Shown piece by piece: positions 31,101 to 42,702 of a stretch of DNA of 64,000 bases. The notes under the pieces were generated by a model, which made no database searches, had not been told where the DNA came from, and saw only the letters and a list, made by a program, of their open reading frames with translations. A program made the position numbers and the translations under genes. Origin of the DNA: Aaosphaeria pasadenensis (taxonomy: Eukaryota > Ascomycota > Dothideomycetes > Pleosporales); NCBI GenBank assembly GCA_022813625.1, contig JAKLMB010000004.1, positions 372,001-436,000 of the forward strand, in the 5' to 3' direction. Positions within the stretch are counted from its first letter, which is position 1, and every line of letters starts with the position of its first letter.

Positions 31101-33275
31101 TCATAGGAAGACCTCGAGGTTGAATTCCAGCGTGCTGACGGGGTATCTACGCAAGAAAGGAAAGTATACGTTAGCGTTCGTTGCCACGGTTCACTTTTCT
31201 TCTTCGTAGTTGGAAAAACAACGATAGGTAGGGGAGATGGTAAGGGAAGAAGAAGGGAAAACTTACGAGAGCTCGAACTTGCGTAGGACGGAGGGGTGCA
31301 GGATGCCGAAGACGCCGATGGTATGGTTCTTGCCGCCGATGTTGAGCTTGATGGCTGCGGAGTGGCCCTTTAGGAAGGTTGGGTCTGTGTTTTGGGGTAG
31401 ATCTATCAGTATGTGTACATAGAGATGGATGCGTGTATGTGCGGTGAAATGTGGAAAGATAGGATTGGGATTAGGATTGGGAATAATTTCTTCGTCTTAC
31501 CTTCGACCTCCTCGATCCAGTAACCGTCCAGCTTGACGTTCTGGAGTCCCTCCTCGCGGGTGATGAACGCCGACTTGAGCATTGCCATGATGCGGTCCAG
31601 CAGGCCGTGGATCTGCTCGAATCCGCTCGTCTTGCCCATGAAGGCGGCGGCGAAGTGTCGCTCGTTGCGCGACTTGCGCTCCTGCGTCAGGTCGACGTAG
31701 CTGACGTCGCTGGACTCGAACACCTTGATGGGAACGGCGTGGTGGCGGTTCGAGTTGATCGTCTTGAGCAGGCCCGGGAGGAGTGACGTCCGCACGATCT
31801 GGTACTCGACCGTCTTGGGATTGGCGAGCGTGATGGCCGTGGTGCCGTCGTCCTTGCGGTTCAGCCAGTCGAAGTTCTCCTCGCGCGAGCACAGGATCAG
31901 CGGCATGACTTCGTTCCAGCCTGCGGCGGCGGCTTCGAAGCGGACGATGTCGCCGAGCTTGTTAATCGGTAGGGGGGCGGCTACCGCGGCGGACTTGTTG
32001 GGGTACACGCGGGGGAGATTGTTGAAGCCGTATGCGATGGCGTAATCTTCCATGATATCGGCCTGGTGGAGGACGTCCGCTCTTGTGATCGGCACCGAGA
32101 CGTCTAGGTACTTCTCATCGGAGGTGGACGGTGTGACGGTGTAACCCATGCGCTCGAGGAGCTTGGAGATCTCGGGGGACGACAGGTTGAGTCCTGTCAC
32201 TTCGTTGAGATATGTCACTTCAGCCTGCATCTCCCGGGGTCCCAGGTTGGGGACATCTCTTGACTCGCCGTTGTGTGGCGAGTCAACGTGGATGGCTTCT
32301 ATCGACTCTGCGTATCCGCCGAACATGGCGACTAGTATGTGGTTCACAATCTCCACCTTGGTCTTGTCCAGGGCAGTGATTTCGATCAGGACATTCTTGG
32401 TGTTGAGCGTGATTTTGCTGTGGTCTCCGTTGATGATGGGTGGTAGAGACAACACTGTTCGATTTGCATCATATATGACGGGGTATACGGGAGAATCGCG
32501 GATAATGTGGAGGTAACGACCGAGATGCTTGTCTTTCTGCTAGACGTCAGCCAGTGGAACTATCATTCGGCGTTTAGGGCATGCCTACCTCATAGAATTC
32601 CATGAGCTGCTTTCCATTCATCTTCTGGGTCTGGTTCAAAGGCACAAATTCGATCTGTTCCGGTACAAGCGCCTCGTATGTGTAAGGGCCCTTGATAGCT
32701 GTCACAAGTCAGACTTTATCCTTGAAGTAGTAACCGTAGCCTTACTGTCCAGGTCGTGCGTTCCAATCGAGACCAACGTGCGCTGGCGGGCAAGATTCTG
32801 GTGGAGTTTGTCCTGTAACGCAATGAAGGAATCATATCTCTCTTGGGTGAACTCAATGCCGCGCAGCACAACACCTGAGATCAACGGGCGAATTTTGGAA
32901 GTCTGTCTAGCCTTTAGCAACCAATTCCCACGGCAAGCCCTATGCATGCTGTGCGCTTACCTCTTCTTTCACGATGATGGTCTCCGGTTGTCCATTGGCG
33001 GGTGGAGTAACTGTCCACTTGGGGAGCTTCTCCTTCTCCAAGAAAACTCTCAGGTTCATGGCGATTCCCTCGAAGCATAGCATGTCATATCGATTCGCGG
33101 GGATTTCGATCTTCAACTGAGGTGGCTGCGCAAGGTCTTCGGGCTTCTTGCTCTGGCTTGTGTCCTCGTCCAATTCAATACCGAATTCGAAGCATAGCTC
33201 GTCGAATTCCTCTGTCGTGTACTCCTTCTCCAGCGCCTTGAAGAGCGCCGCCTTATCTACTGAGATCGTCGGCAT
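31101..33275 (-). CDS. FRS1: Phenylalanyl-tRNA synthetase beta subunit, cytosolic
   Basis: Charges tRNA-Phe as part of the cytosolic alpha2beta2 enzyme; the beta subunit carries the tRNA-binding and editing domains. Six exons on the minus strand: 33275-32961, 32902-32746, 32698-32589, 32536-31501, 31384-31267 and 31146-31101. Introns are 58, 47, 52, 116 and 120 bp with GTAAG-type or GTAGGC donors. The spliced product is 593 residues, normal for fungal Frs1. Family landmarks are MPTISVDKAALFKALE at the start, IEIPANRYDMLCFEGIA, the B3/B4 region, the ADVLHQADIMEDYAIAYGFNNLP block, the pseudo-catalytic core (REENFDWLNR, VRTSLLPGLLKTINSN, KVFESSDV) and HTIGVFGILHPSVLRKFEL. The last exon encodes only 14 residues, ending EFNLEVFL. 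All junctions restore the expected family sequence, so the model is firm even though the terminal exons are short. Confidence 0.93.
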
Positions 33276-34028
33276 TGTGTGTGAGCGCGTGTGAGGTGGA
33301 CAGTGACGAGTTGTGTGGATTAACTTTCGGTGGTGGGGTAAATTTTGAGGGCGATATCGCAGGCCTCCGGTGGGCTTCTACAGGGGATGATGATTCGGAC
33401 AGGAAGTGAGCGGGGACGAGCACAAATCACCAGACAATCCGTGGGCTCTCGTTTCCCAGTCTCCGTATGATTGACTTTGATTCTTCAAGTAACAAAATGT
33501 TTTGGAGTCATCGAGGTGGACAATCCATGGACTGGTAAAATAGACTAGTGTCGAATGGGGCTAGTGCGGGACACTCATGTTATAGTTACATACAGTGTGA
33601 ACAGTTGATTAACCAAGAGACTGAATATAAAACTTCCATGCTAAATAAGAATAATAGTTCATAATGTGTTTCCATGTTCAGAAGTACGTTGCTAATATGC
33701 AACACTATAACAGTGCCGATTTCGAACGCCTTTCAATGCCGCGAACATACAAATGACGTCTGGCTCACCCACACGTTTACCCAAACAGAGTTGTCGAAGC
33801 TGCTCGTAGCCAAATGTGACGGCTGCGCAGATTGACTCGCTCAATGTAATGCTGATAAAATACCTTGCTCCCCAAACGGCTTGAAATGAAGTGCTAGACT
33901 GCCGTCTTTCCCTTAGTCTATGTCCAGCACACGACCCTAGGTATATGATGACTGAAGAAAAGTAACGGAACATTGCATGTAGCCCAGACACTGATCGAAC
34001 TGTGACAAACGAATAGAAAACTGGGATA
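33276..34028. other. Spacer between MAPKK 3' end and FRS1 start
   Basis: A 753-bp spacer between two minus-strand genes: the FRS1 promoter near 33280-33500 and the MAPKK 3' UTR near 34028. No gene seen; a 99-codon reverse frame at 33692-33991 has no recognisable features. Confidence 0.5.
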
Positions 34029-35599
34029 TTAGTCTTTCCAGTCCCAGACTTGTCTGAGGAAGTTGCCCATGTTGACCTTCTTCGCCTTCATTTCGACCAT
34101 CCAAGGGTGCTCAAGCATTCGCCAGGGTGTTGCACGACGGGGACAGTCTTTCTCGAGGCTGCGGCGTAGTTAGTTACTGACTTCATTGGACGAGGGCTAT
34201 TAAGATGTACGTACCAGCATTCAATGAAGTACTTGAAGTTCTCACTCCATCGGATATTGTTTTCCGGCTCGTCTTTGAGTTTGGGAATGGGTTGTCGAAC
34301 GATGTATGTGAGCAGATCGATAAGGCCAGCGCGAGGGTTCATCTCGGTACCGTCGGCGGGGAAGGGGAATCGATGCTGTGCCACCTCCAGCAACGTGACA
34401 CCAAGACTCCAAACATCACTGGTGATGGTATAGCTCTGACCAGTGATGCGCTCCGGAGCCATGTAATAGGACGTTCCAATGAAGGTGTTGGCGTCTCCCT
34501 TGGTCCCAAACTCGCCGGACACGCCAAAATCGCAGAGTTTCACCTGGCCATTCCGGCATAGCAGAATGTTGCTTGGCTTGATATCTCGATGGATAATGCG
34601 GTGGCCATGAAGGTACTTCAAGCCGTTCAAAACTCCTTCAGCAACCTTACCGAGAACCTTCTCTCCCGTTCGGCCCCCTAGCTTCTTAACTTCGCGATAG
34701 ACGGAGTCCAGGGAACCTCCTTCGCAGAACTCCATGGCGATACTGATGGTTCCCGTGCTGTCGTCCATGAAGGCACCGTAGTAGCGGCAAATCTGGTCAC
34801 TCGCACAGTTCTTGTTGAATTGGAGCTCTCGCACAATCTGCTTCTTGACATCTGGGTCGGGGTTTGTGGTGATTATCTATTGCATCTGGTCAGCATGGTA
34901 ACCCCGATCAGGAGGAAACAAATCACGCACCTTGAGGGCAAAAACGGTCTTTCCGCCTTTCAGTTTACACCTAGTGACGGCACCTCCGGCACCTTCGCCG
35001 AGGCCGCCTTGTTCCTCGATCATTCCCGAGGCGCTGGCAGCTCTCCATCCAGCGTCGTCCAAGTCTTCCACATCGAGAGGTCGGCCTTTCTCGGCTGCTA
35101 ATTTTTCAAGATCGGGAAGTGGTTGGCTGCTGTTCTCCCTCTCCATCGACGGAGCTTCATCGCTTCCGCCCTGCGATATCGCAGAAATCGGGTCTGATGA
35201 TTGGTTGGGTCGTTGTAAACCTGGGAACCCCAGTTGTGAGTATGATGATGCAGCGGACGTTGACCCATTTGCCTGGGCCTCGCCGAAACTGCCGGACCGC
35301 GAGTGTGCACTTGCATCACTGGAGCCCCCGGCAGAAAGGCCGGTGCCGATTTGTAGAGGTGGGAGGATTCTGGCGTGGGGACGACCCTCGCGGGGAGTGT
35401 GGTTCGAGCCGAGGGGGGTAGCTATCCGTAGCTGCGGTGGCGGCGGGCGGGCAAGAGGCTGCTGGTTGTCCGTTGCGCCGTTCACGACGGGGCGCGCATT
35501 CGATGAAGGGATGGAGAGACCGAGGCGAGGTGTACGGGTTCCACTGTTGGAGCGACCGCCCGGGACGGGTGGACGGAGCAGTGGTGCTGGAGAGGACAT
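34029..35599 (-). CDS. MKK1: MAP kinase kinase, cell-wall-integrity type (Mkk1/2)
   Basis: Dual-specificity kinase of the cell-wall-integrity cascade, acting between Bck1 and the Slt2/Mpk1 MAP kinase. Exons 35599-34931, 34876-34215 and 34158-34029 (introns of 54 and 56 bp) give 486 residues. The N-terminal ~190 residues are Ser/Pro/Gly-rich. The kinase domain has the Gly-rich loop (GEGAGGAV), the ATP-binding Lys in FALK (223, at the exon 1 boundary), HRDIKPSN (319-326), DFGVSGEFG (339-347), an activation loop with Ser/Thr in GDANTFIGTSYY, and APER. The RFPFPADG insert and the TSDVWSLGVTLLEVAQ segment match fungal Mkk1/2 rather than Pbs2 or Ste7. I chose the ATG at 35599 because MSSPAPLLRPPVPG is the start I associate with this family. 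An upstream in-frame ATG at 35647 would add 16 residues. Confidence 0.9.
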
Positions 35600-36026
35600 G
35601 TTGGTGAAATGCGATGTTGGAGTGGATCTATCGGCAGAGGGTTGCATCTATATCTTTGCGAGGGGTGGGAGATGGCACCCAGAGTGGTAGGCGAGGCTCC
35701 CGAAGCTGTCAGACGATATGGCGGTAAGGCGAGATTGATGTAACAGAGTCCTGTGACGCTGGGTCGGAGAGCAGAGGTTTGCGACTCGTCGAAGCTTGCT
35801 AAGCTCTGCAGGCAGGCGGTCCAGGAAGGAGGGGAAAGGGTTGGGGATGGTCTAGGGTTGGACGTCGAACGCTCTTTGGACCCAGCACAGCGGATACTAC
35901 CGTCAGCCGAATGACGCTGACCGACTATCTGGCAAAATATCTCAAACTGGTTCTGCGGAGGACGATGGGCCCAGGAAGGGTGAGGACAATGGGCGATGGC
36001 CGGTGTGGGCGTGGAGAGTGAGAAGG

Positions 36027-36060
36027 CGTGTGTGTGTGTGCGTGTGCGGTGTGGGTGTGT
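36027..36060. repeat. (GT)n-rich microsatellite
   Basis: Imperfect GT repeat (GTGTGTGTGTG followed by GT/GGT variants) in the MAPKK upstream region. Confidence 0.75.
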
Positions 36061-36397
36061 GAGTGCTCAGGCGATCGAGGTGACGTTGCTAATGGGGGGG
36101 GGAGAGAGGGAAGTGATCACGGGTTTTGGGGGGGGGGTGGGAAGTGGGAAGAGCGGAAGCGGGCAGGTGGGAAGGAAGGATTGGACTCGAGACTCGGCAA
36201 GGCAGACCGAGGGAGAGGAGAAGAGAGAGAGAGGTAGGAGGGTAAGAGGTAAAGAGGTGAAAGAGTTAGAAGAGTAAAGAGTAAAGAGTAGAGAGAGGAG
36301 AAGAGGAAGTTGAGTCAATCTGAGTTTCAGGATTGGGGTGGGTGGGTTGGTATAGGTAAGTGGTAGAGTGGAGTAGAGTAGGTGAGGTGGTGGAGGT

Positions 36398-36520
36398 GGT
36401 GTATACTGTACACTGACTGTATACTATCTAGAGTATAGTAGTTGTAGTGTATAGTGTATAGTGTGTAGTGTGTAGTGTGTACCTAGGTAGGTACCTCGTA
36501 GTGTGTAGTGTAGTAGTCGT
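36398..36520. repeat. TAGTG/TATAC-rich low-complexity tract
   Basis: Repeated GTGTATAGT and TAGTGTG units with embedded TACCTAGGTAGGTACC. It is composed almost wholly of short T/A/G words and can form several small hairpins. Confidence 0.6.
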
Positions 36521-39500
36521 ATTGATTGTTTGTTCGGTGGTGTACTACTCTAGTGTACTGTGACTGTCTACTGTGGAGTATTGTAGGTGGTGACAGTGGT
36601 GTATAGTGCCCTCGTACTCTATGTAGTTGTTGTAGAGTAGCGGAGAGTTGCAGGAGCGAAAGAGGAGAGAGGATAGGAAGAAAGATTGTGGAGAAAAAGA
36701 TATTGTCTTTGGATGTTATTACTGGGGAAGGCCAATTCAATCCAATCCAATAATGCGTGCGCCCTCTCAGAGCCGACGAGATGCTGATACGAGTAGATGT
36801 AGGAGGGATGGGGCGAGCGAGCGTGTGCAGAAATATCAGGCAGAACGAGAGTAGGGGGGTAGGGACGAAAGAAGACTCTCTGTGAGAGAGGAGATGAGTG
36901 TAAAAAGAAAGAAGAGAAAGGAAGAGAAAAAAAAGTATCTAATAGGGAAATGGATTGCAGTTGTATGGACGGAGTAGGCCGTAATAATGTGAGTGTGTGT
37001 GTTGTGGATTCGAAAGGCGATGATTACAGTTGGTTAGTAGACACACACACGCACACTGTAGACTACCTACACTACAACCACCTGTGTAACTACTTATTGC
37101 TACTTGCAGTCCTCAGTACTGAATCCATACTCTGTAGTCACTACAGTCTACCTACTAGTAGACTTTCGACCCGCCCATGGGGACTTGCGGCGCAGCTTCT
37201 CCCCCCGTTTTGCTCGCTCGTTCGTTCGTTTGGCATCGTAACCTCCCTTCCGCAAGCGCTGAGGGCCTGCTTAAGCGTCGTGACTGGTCTACATGACTTG
37301 TTTCAAAACCCACCCCACTATTCAATCATTGACAACGTAGGCCTTCCTTATTCGAGACTAAGACTACCCGTCTACAGCTGTGCGCAGGAACGGAGTAATT
37401 ACTTGTAACTTGTACGCAGTATAATGGACCTGATCTCGTCGAGTAGCAGCCGTACCTGAGTACGTGTAGCCGTAGCCGTAGCCTGGAACCCGGCCATAGG
37501 GGACTGCTCCTCGCTCTCCGCCTCCACCGCAAGCCCAGCCAGCCAGCCAGCCAACCCTCCACCATTATCCCTTACTGTATGTATGTACGCATCTGTTACC
37601 AGTATGTAATTATGACTATCCTACAGCATCGCATAGACCAATAGCGGTGTCCTTCTTACGTTGGGCAATGCAACCAGCAAGATATTATCCCCTCAGGCAT
37701 CATGCAGGAGGCCCCCAATACACAGCAGTTTTCCAGAGCAGGCCCAATGCACCCAGCAGAGCAGACCTCTATGCAGCCCCCAGGATATCTCAGAGTAAGG
37801 CTGACTCCCATTTCGTCACCTCTTCTCACTCACACCTCTCTTGGGGCACAAGGTACCGTATCTTCCGATCTCCCTCACCCCTGGCGACCACGAGGTAAGC
37901 CCCCTAGAACGATGCTCTGCCTGGCCAATTGAGCCACCCGGCAAGCCACATCCCCAAGCCAGAGATGCATCGAACATCCAGAGAGTGCTGCGGCTGACGT
38001 TGGCATCATGAGAGAATCGGTCACTATCAACCCCAGGCTGCGTCTGTCCAACACGCCTACCAACGCTCGAAAGCTATTGACGGAGAGGCGAGGAAGATTT
38101 TCGAACTCAAGCAAGGTAGACTATTGGTCGCTGCTAGTCATCGTACGGCGTACGGAGTAGTGGTGCGTGAGAAGCAATAGTAGACTGCAGCTTCTACCAG
38201 CAGCAATTCCAAGACATTAATTGGCACAGTCGACGGCGATACAGCGAGCACTAGGCATTCGACACTGGGAGCTTCCCGGCCGGCCACTACATCCTACCCA
38301 CTATGGGGCAAAAGCAATAAAGCTCACCGTCGTTCTCCTGTTTCAAGAGGCGCTGGCGCATTCGCTGCCGTCTATGCCAATCTTGAAGAGGTGCAAGATC
38401 GTCCCAAGTTAATAAAAGGCGATCAATGATGATAATGACAAGAATACATTAACATACCACCAACACACCGCAAGCCTCCTCCATGCATATCGATTTATGT
38501 TTTGGAGGGGGAATGAGGGACCGAAAGAGGGCACTGGCGCTTGTCAGAGACGCTTCGGCCAATCACATGCTGGACTTGACCTGACTAGCCTATACTAATC
38601 CCAACTGCGCCGCCCTCGAGATGTCCAATTTTAGAAACAAACTTCGACATCATCATCGTCCTCGTCGTATTATTGCTTTCTGTAACGCTCTATCCTATTA
38701 GTCCTCATTGTGTTCCTTTATCGCTATCGAGATCTACCATGCTATGTCTTCTACCGACGAAGCGCCATTGAAAGCTAGTCAGCGGCTTTTCCAATGCGCC
38801 GCCCCATGCGACAATTGCTTTAATTAACCCAAGCCACTTCCAGAAACCTCATCGGCTGATGAGATCATCCACATACCTAACTAGTTAACTTCAATGCCTA
38901 TGTGTAACCTAGAGAACTCGCGGGGAGAGACGGGGATTTTCGATTATTGTCCGTTGGAGCGAGCACCAAGTACCGGCGGCGATATCCATTCTCAGACTCA
39001 TCTATCCCATTCCTAGAAATACGCCATCAATTTCTTGAAAACGGCCCTTCTCTTCAAAGTTAAATCTCGATGTGGAAAAACACGCAATGTCAAAATGCCG
39101 TAATCCATCGAACCCATTTTCAGTTCCCTGTTTGGGAAGCTCGGTACAACCAAAACATTGCAGCATCGGCGACACTCGGATATTGACACTGCAGCCACGC
39201 GAGCGACACGACGTTCAAATTCTGCGCTTTGTCGTCCATAAACATATGCAATGCCTACCCGCATCGTTCGGCGTCCGTTCATCATTGCTCTGGTGGTTCT
39301 GCAATCTCCACGCTGTGTGACCTCGCCCTTGCATAATTATATTGCTGCGTTTGATCATCCTTCTACTTGCGACTCGTGCATATATTGAAAGTCTGTTTCT
39401 TGATCAACCGTCGTACAAGTCAATCAAGACATTACTGACTATGTTTGATCCAGCTCAATTCTGATCTGCCATTAGACATCATGCCATCGTATAGAAGCGC

Positions 39501-39908
39501 CTAGCTGTGAGCGATAGGCCTTATCTGTTCACATGTAATCATTCTAGCAATACCCATTGAACACACATGTGATCGTCATTGCATGCATGTACGGAGTACA
39601 CGAGTCGTTATCTCCCACTGATATCACTATTGCATGATCAGAGCGTCGAGGAACGCAGAACAATGAACGTCATATCGTGTATTAACTGCTATCAAGTGCT
39701 CCCTAGGCACTGCCATCTCTCTCGATATTTTCTATCCGACCTCATATCTAATCCAAAAAGCAAAGATCCACCAAAACTCCTACATACTCGCAATGACACC
39801 GTCCAGGCAGGTCAGACGATTTCCCATTCATAAACCTCACGTAGCCCGTACATGACAAAGACCCAACAGTAACAAAGAAAAGCAAAGGTATCAAACCATT
39901 CATGCGCT

Positions 39909-40292
39909 TCATTTCACGCACTTGCAGGAGGCGCTGCAAGCCTGCACCTTCTCGTCCTTGAAGCGGCCGAGGATACCGTCGAATTCGAGCTTGCCATTGT
40001 GGTCGCATTCCATGTTCGTGGAACACTGCACCTCTGGCTGTCCGGGAGCGAACGGCACGACATCCTTCTCGGGCGGGCAGACTACCTTGAACTCCGAGAA
40101 TATGTTTAGGCTGCCGAAGAGACCTCCATCGTCCACAGGCTCAGGGGCGGCTTCGACTTGAGTTATGGAAATGTCGACGGCGGGTGGAGCGGCGGCAGGT
40201 GGAGCGGCGGGTGGAGCGGCGGTTTGAGCGATGGCTGCGGCGAAGGCTGTAGTCGCGGAGCAGGCGAAAAGAGCGGCGTGGAGGAACTTCAT
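39909..40292 (-). CDS. Small secreted six-cysteine protein, paralogue 1
   Basis: Single-exon gene, 127 residues, first of three tandem paralogues. The N-terminus is a clear signal peptide (MKFLHAALFACSATTAFA, cleavage expected after AFA). It is followed by an Ala/Pro-rich stretch (about residues 24-39) and an acidic linker. The mature C-terminal half holds six Cys in the pattern C-x17-C-x5-C-x22-C-x3-C-x-C, ending KCVK, so three disulfides are likely. Small size, secretion and Cys content make it an effector-like or defence/competition protein by class; no known family is recognised and no function is claimed. The signal-peptide region is very similar to the two neighbours while the mature part has diverged, keeping the Cys frame. 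A TATAAAG box lies at 40499-40505 and shared promoter motifs lie further up. Confidence 0.8.
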   Translation of the reverse strand: MKFLHAALFACSATTAFAAAIAQTAAPPAAPPAAAPPAVDISITQVEAAPEPVDDGGLFGSLNIFSEFKVVCPPEKDVVPFAPGQPEVQCSTNMECDHNGKLEFDGILGRFKDEKVQACSASCKCVK

Positions 40293-40498
40293 GGTGGAAT
40301 TTTGTGCTGGTGGGCTTTTATGGATTTAAGAGGTTGAATGGGTGGGCGGTGGTGGATTGTGTAGTAGATAGTTTTGTAGTAAAGAAAGTTTCTTATAGTT
40401 AAAGAAAGTGGATGGTGCAATAGTGTAATGACTGAATGCAAAGACTGAATGTTGGTGAGTTGTAGTGAGACATCGTGGTGAATGGGGTTTCAACCTCC

Positions 40499-40505
40499 CT
40501 TTATA
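40499..40505 (-). promoter_or_regulatory. TATA box of secreted paralogue 1
   Basis: Minus strand TATAAAG, about 207 bp upstream of the ATG; equivalently placed boxes occur in the other two copies (41926-41931 and 43301-43306). Confidence 0.6.
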
Positions 40506-40628
40506 GTGTGCATCTTGGAGATAGACAACACCTGGAGAACTCTCCTAGTCTTCGGTGTAGTTGTGCGCATTGCCAAAGGGGTGGTTTTGGGTTGTTCCCG
40601 TCACGCAAAACCTTCATACGATGCCCCC

Positions 40629-40674
40629 GTCCGAGCAGATCTTCTCTCTTGTGAGGCTCCGTCCGAGCAGATCT
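40629..40674 (-). promoter_or_regulatory. Direct repeat GTCCGAGCAGATCT upstream of paralogue 1
   Basis: The 14-mer GTCCGAGCAGATCT occurs at 40629-40642 and again at 40661-40674, 32 bp apart. Related 14-mers lie at similar distances upstream of paralogue 2 (42041-42054 and 42064-42077) and paralogue 3 (43417-43430). A shared transcription-factor site is inferred. Confidence 0.55.
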
Positions 40675-41309
40675 CTTTTCACAAAGACATCCGTCCCACG
40701 GATCTTGTTAGAGTCCAACGGTGTCCGGATATTTTAGCGCAGATAACAGACTGGATAGAATTCACGACTCTTTTGTCTCTCTGTTCTGAAGACTCGATCT
40801 AGATTCGTGTATCATCATCCTCTAGACGGTGTTGTCGTTGATTCAAGTTTCATGCAATGCAGCACTTACTCAACTGTTGTATATAATTTGTCTGTTGGAA
40901 TTAAGTTCTTAGATTTCTTTTGCAATGAAAATTTTATGTCGTTAAATGAAGGATTGACTGATCTATTGATGCATGAGTGGGTGTTGTCCAGACGACATAG
41001 AAGTTCGATCGGCAGACTAACTACATCAAGAAATGATACCTCGTCTGGTCGATAACCACAAGGATAATTATGCAATAGGTTCTATTGTACCTCTATCCAA
41101 TGTTTAAATCTCTTGAATCCTGAATCCTGAATCCTAACCCCAATCTAACTCCCAAGCATATACTACGTGTTGCGCTTTCAGCTTCTTCCTTTTCCGTAGT
41201 TACCTTCCATTCCTCTAAAATTATTGCTAGACATCAAATACCCACCAACTATAAACCCTATACTAAACCCTCCTCCCCTTCCCTCCATGCAGAGATACAA
41301 GCAGCTCTC

Positions 41310-41738
41310 TCAGTGCCCTGTGCAATGACAATGCGAACATTGGTCCCACTTCAATGCCTGTTCCCGGGGATCTTCATTTTTGTCTGTTGGCTTCCAGTAA
41401 TGGTTACCATTCCAATCGCATCTGACGTGGTCTACGCACTTGACTGTTTTGCCGGGCGCCCATTCTGGCTCGCTGTATCCATCGTCACAGCCCATGCCGA
41501 AGCCCCAACCGAAACCCCAGCCTCTAGCATTGAGTTTTCTGTCTTTGGACAACAAACCTCTGGCGTCGAGGTTGTCGCCCTGGTAGTCTGTTGGCACAGT
41601 GTTTGGTGTAGATGTGGCGGGCACACTGGCTGTATTTCCTTCTGCGATATCGCTGGCTTCGCCTCTGGGAGTATGAATCACCGCAGCGAAAGTAGTGGAC
41701 GCGGATAGCGCAAGAAGGGTAGCCTGGATGAGTTGCAT
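41310..41738 (-). CDS. Small secreted six-cysteine protein, paralogue 2
   Basis: Single-exon gene, 142 residues. The signal peptide MQLIQATLLALSASTTFAA is nearly the same as in paralogue 3. The pro-like region contains LDARGLLSKDRKLNARG, where basic residues could be processed by a Kex2-type protease (inference). A Gly/Trp/Phe-rich patch (WGFGWGFGMG) precedes the Cys domain, C-x16-C-x5-C-x26-C-x2-C-x-C, ending HCTGH. The third Cys is followed by DWNG, echoing DHNG in paralogue 1. The start codons of paralogues 1 and 2 are 1446 bp apart. A TATAAA box lies at 41926-41931. Unknown function; effector-like by class only. Confidence 0.8.
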   Translation of the reverse strand: MQLIQATLLALSASTTFAAVIHTPRGEASDIAEGNTASVPATSTPNTVPTDYQGDNLDARGLLSKDRKLNARGWGFGWGFGMGCDDGYSEPEWAPGKTVKCVDHVRCDWNGNHYWKPTDKNEDPREQALKWDQCSHCHCTGH

Positions 41739-41925
41739 AATGGATGAAGAGTGCAGAATTGCTTCAGTTGCTGGCTAGGGTGTGCAAACGATGTTTGTTG
41801 CGAAGGAATGTCTGAACTGAGAATATCTTGGTTCTGTAAAGAATGTGGGTGGTGCAAAGACCGTTGGAAAGAGTGAATGAGAGTGAGTGTGGTGTAATGT
41901 CCTCGTTAGCTGGTCTTCCTCTCCA

Positions 41926-41931
41926 TTTATA
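41926..41931 (-). promoter_or_regulatory. TATA box of secreted paralogue 2
   Basis: Minus strand TATAAA, about 188 bp upstream of the ATG. Confidence 0.6.
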
Positions 41932-42040
41932 TGTGATCTTGAAAATAGCATTATACAATTGAAATTGAATGGCCTAATTTAGAATCCCCAAGGATCGGAA
42001 TAAACGGCACGCATTGCTGGAGAAGTAGTTTAGATGCGCC

Positions 42041-42077
42041 GTCCGCGCAGATCATAAGGCATCTTCCGAGCAGAACT
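42041..42077 (-). promoter_or_regulatory. Diverged pair of GTCCGAGCAGATCT-like elements, paralogue 2
   Basis: GTCCGCGCAGATCA at 42041-42054 and TTCCGAGCAGAACT at 42064-42077, matching the duplicated element of paralogue 1 with a few substitutions, at a comparable distance from the start codon (about 300-325 bp). Confidence 0.5.
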
Positions 42078-42702
42078 GTCTATGCAAGGACTAGATTCCG
42101 TAAATCTCGTGGGTTTCCGTCATGGCCGGAAATTTAGAACCGCAAGTTAGTTTCTCCTTTCACGGAATATTCACTGTGTAATGCCGTGTTTCTTCCCCCA
42201 GTCCGTCTTCAGTGTTCTACCACAAGGAAAATTTACTACGAAACGACTGACACGGACAGACACTCAACCTGGCAATTATAGTACTGTATTTATCAAATTA
42301 TACATGCGTAAATTGAATTCGTGTATGATCCTCAGATCAAAAGCTTACGAACCGGAATCTAGCACAGGGAAAGACGCACTTATTAAGAGTAGTCTTTCGT
42401 GCCACCCAATATGCTCATCTTCGTTTAGATCATCGACGTTATGATTCACTATTTTGTAATTGGTTCATTCACTTCAGCTGCAATATAACATAGTAAATAG
42501 TCTGCTAATGTGCTGATTTAATGGTGACTCTTATTCCTAATATGGATAACACTTGAATCCCAAATACTAGATACCTAATCTAAGCTTTCCCTTTACAATA
42601 TGTCAATTCTATCCGCTAAGCTCTTCATTTAGATACCATTCCACAGAAATCACCTGTCAGTCGTCGACACTGCTGCATCTCCCTTGTCCACAAATAGCTG
42701 GA

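Larger units (their letters stand above)
35600..39908. other. Gene-poor region upstream of the MAPKK gene
   Basis: About 4.3 kb without a supported gene. Adjacent to the MAPKK gene the plus strand is strongly purine-rich (about 35990-36330 and 36640-36940), i.e. CT-rich on the MAPKK sense strand, consistent with a long leader and promoter. Simple repeats occupy 36027-36060 and 36398-36520. TACTCCGTA-type motifs lie at 38151 and 39590. Further right the DNA becomes A/T-richer toward the secreted-protein cluster. Confidence 0.5.
40293..41309. other. Upstream region of secreted paralogue 1
   Basis: About 1 kb between paralogues 1 and 2. The part to ~40700 is the promoter of paralogue 1 and is alignable by eye with the promoters of the other two copies. 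The rest (40800-41250) is A/T-rich and contains GAATCCT triplicated at about 41114-41134. No gene seen. Confidence 0.55.
41739..42702. other. Upstream region of secreted paralogue 2
   Basis: Contains a leader block (TTCTGTAAAGAATGTGG near 41831-41847) shared with paralogue 3, a TATAAA box at 41926-41931, and the CCGNGCAGATC-type elements at 42041-42077. From about 42180 to 42640 it is A/T-rich with no gene seen; frames there are low-complexity. Confidence 0.55.
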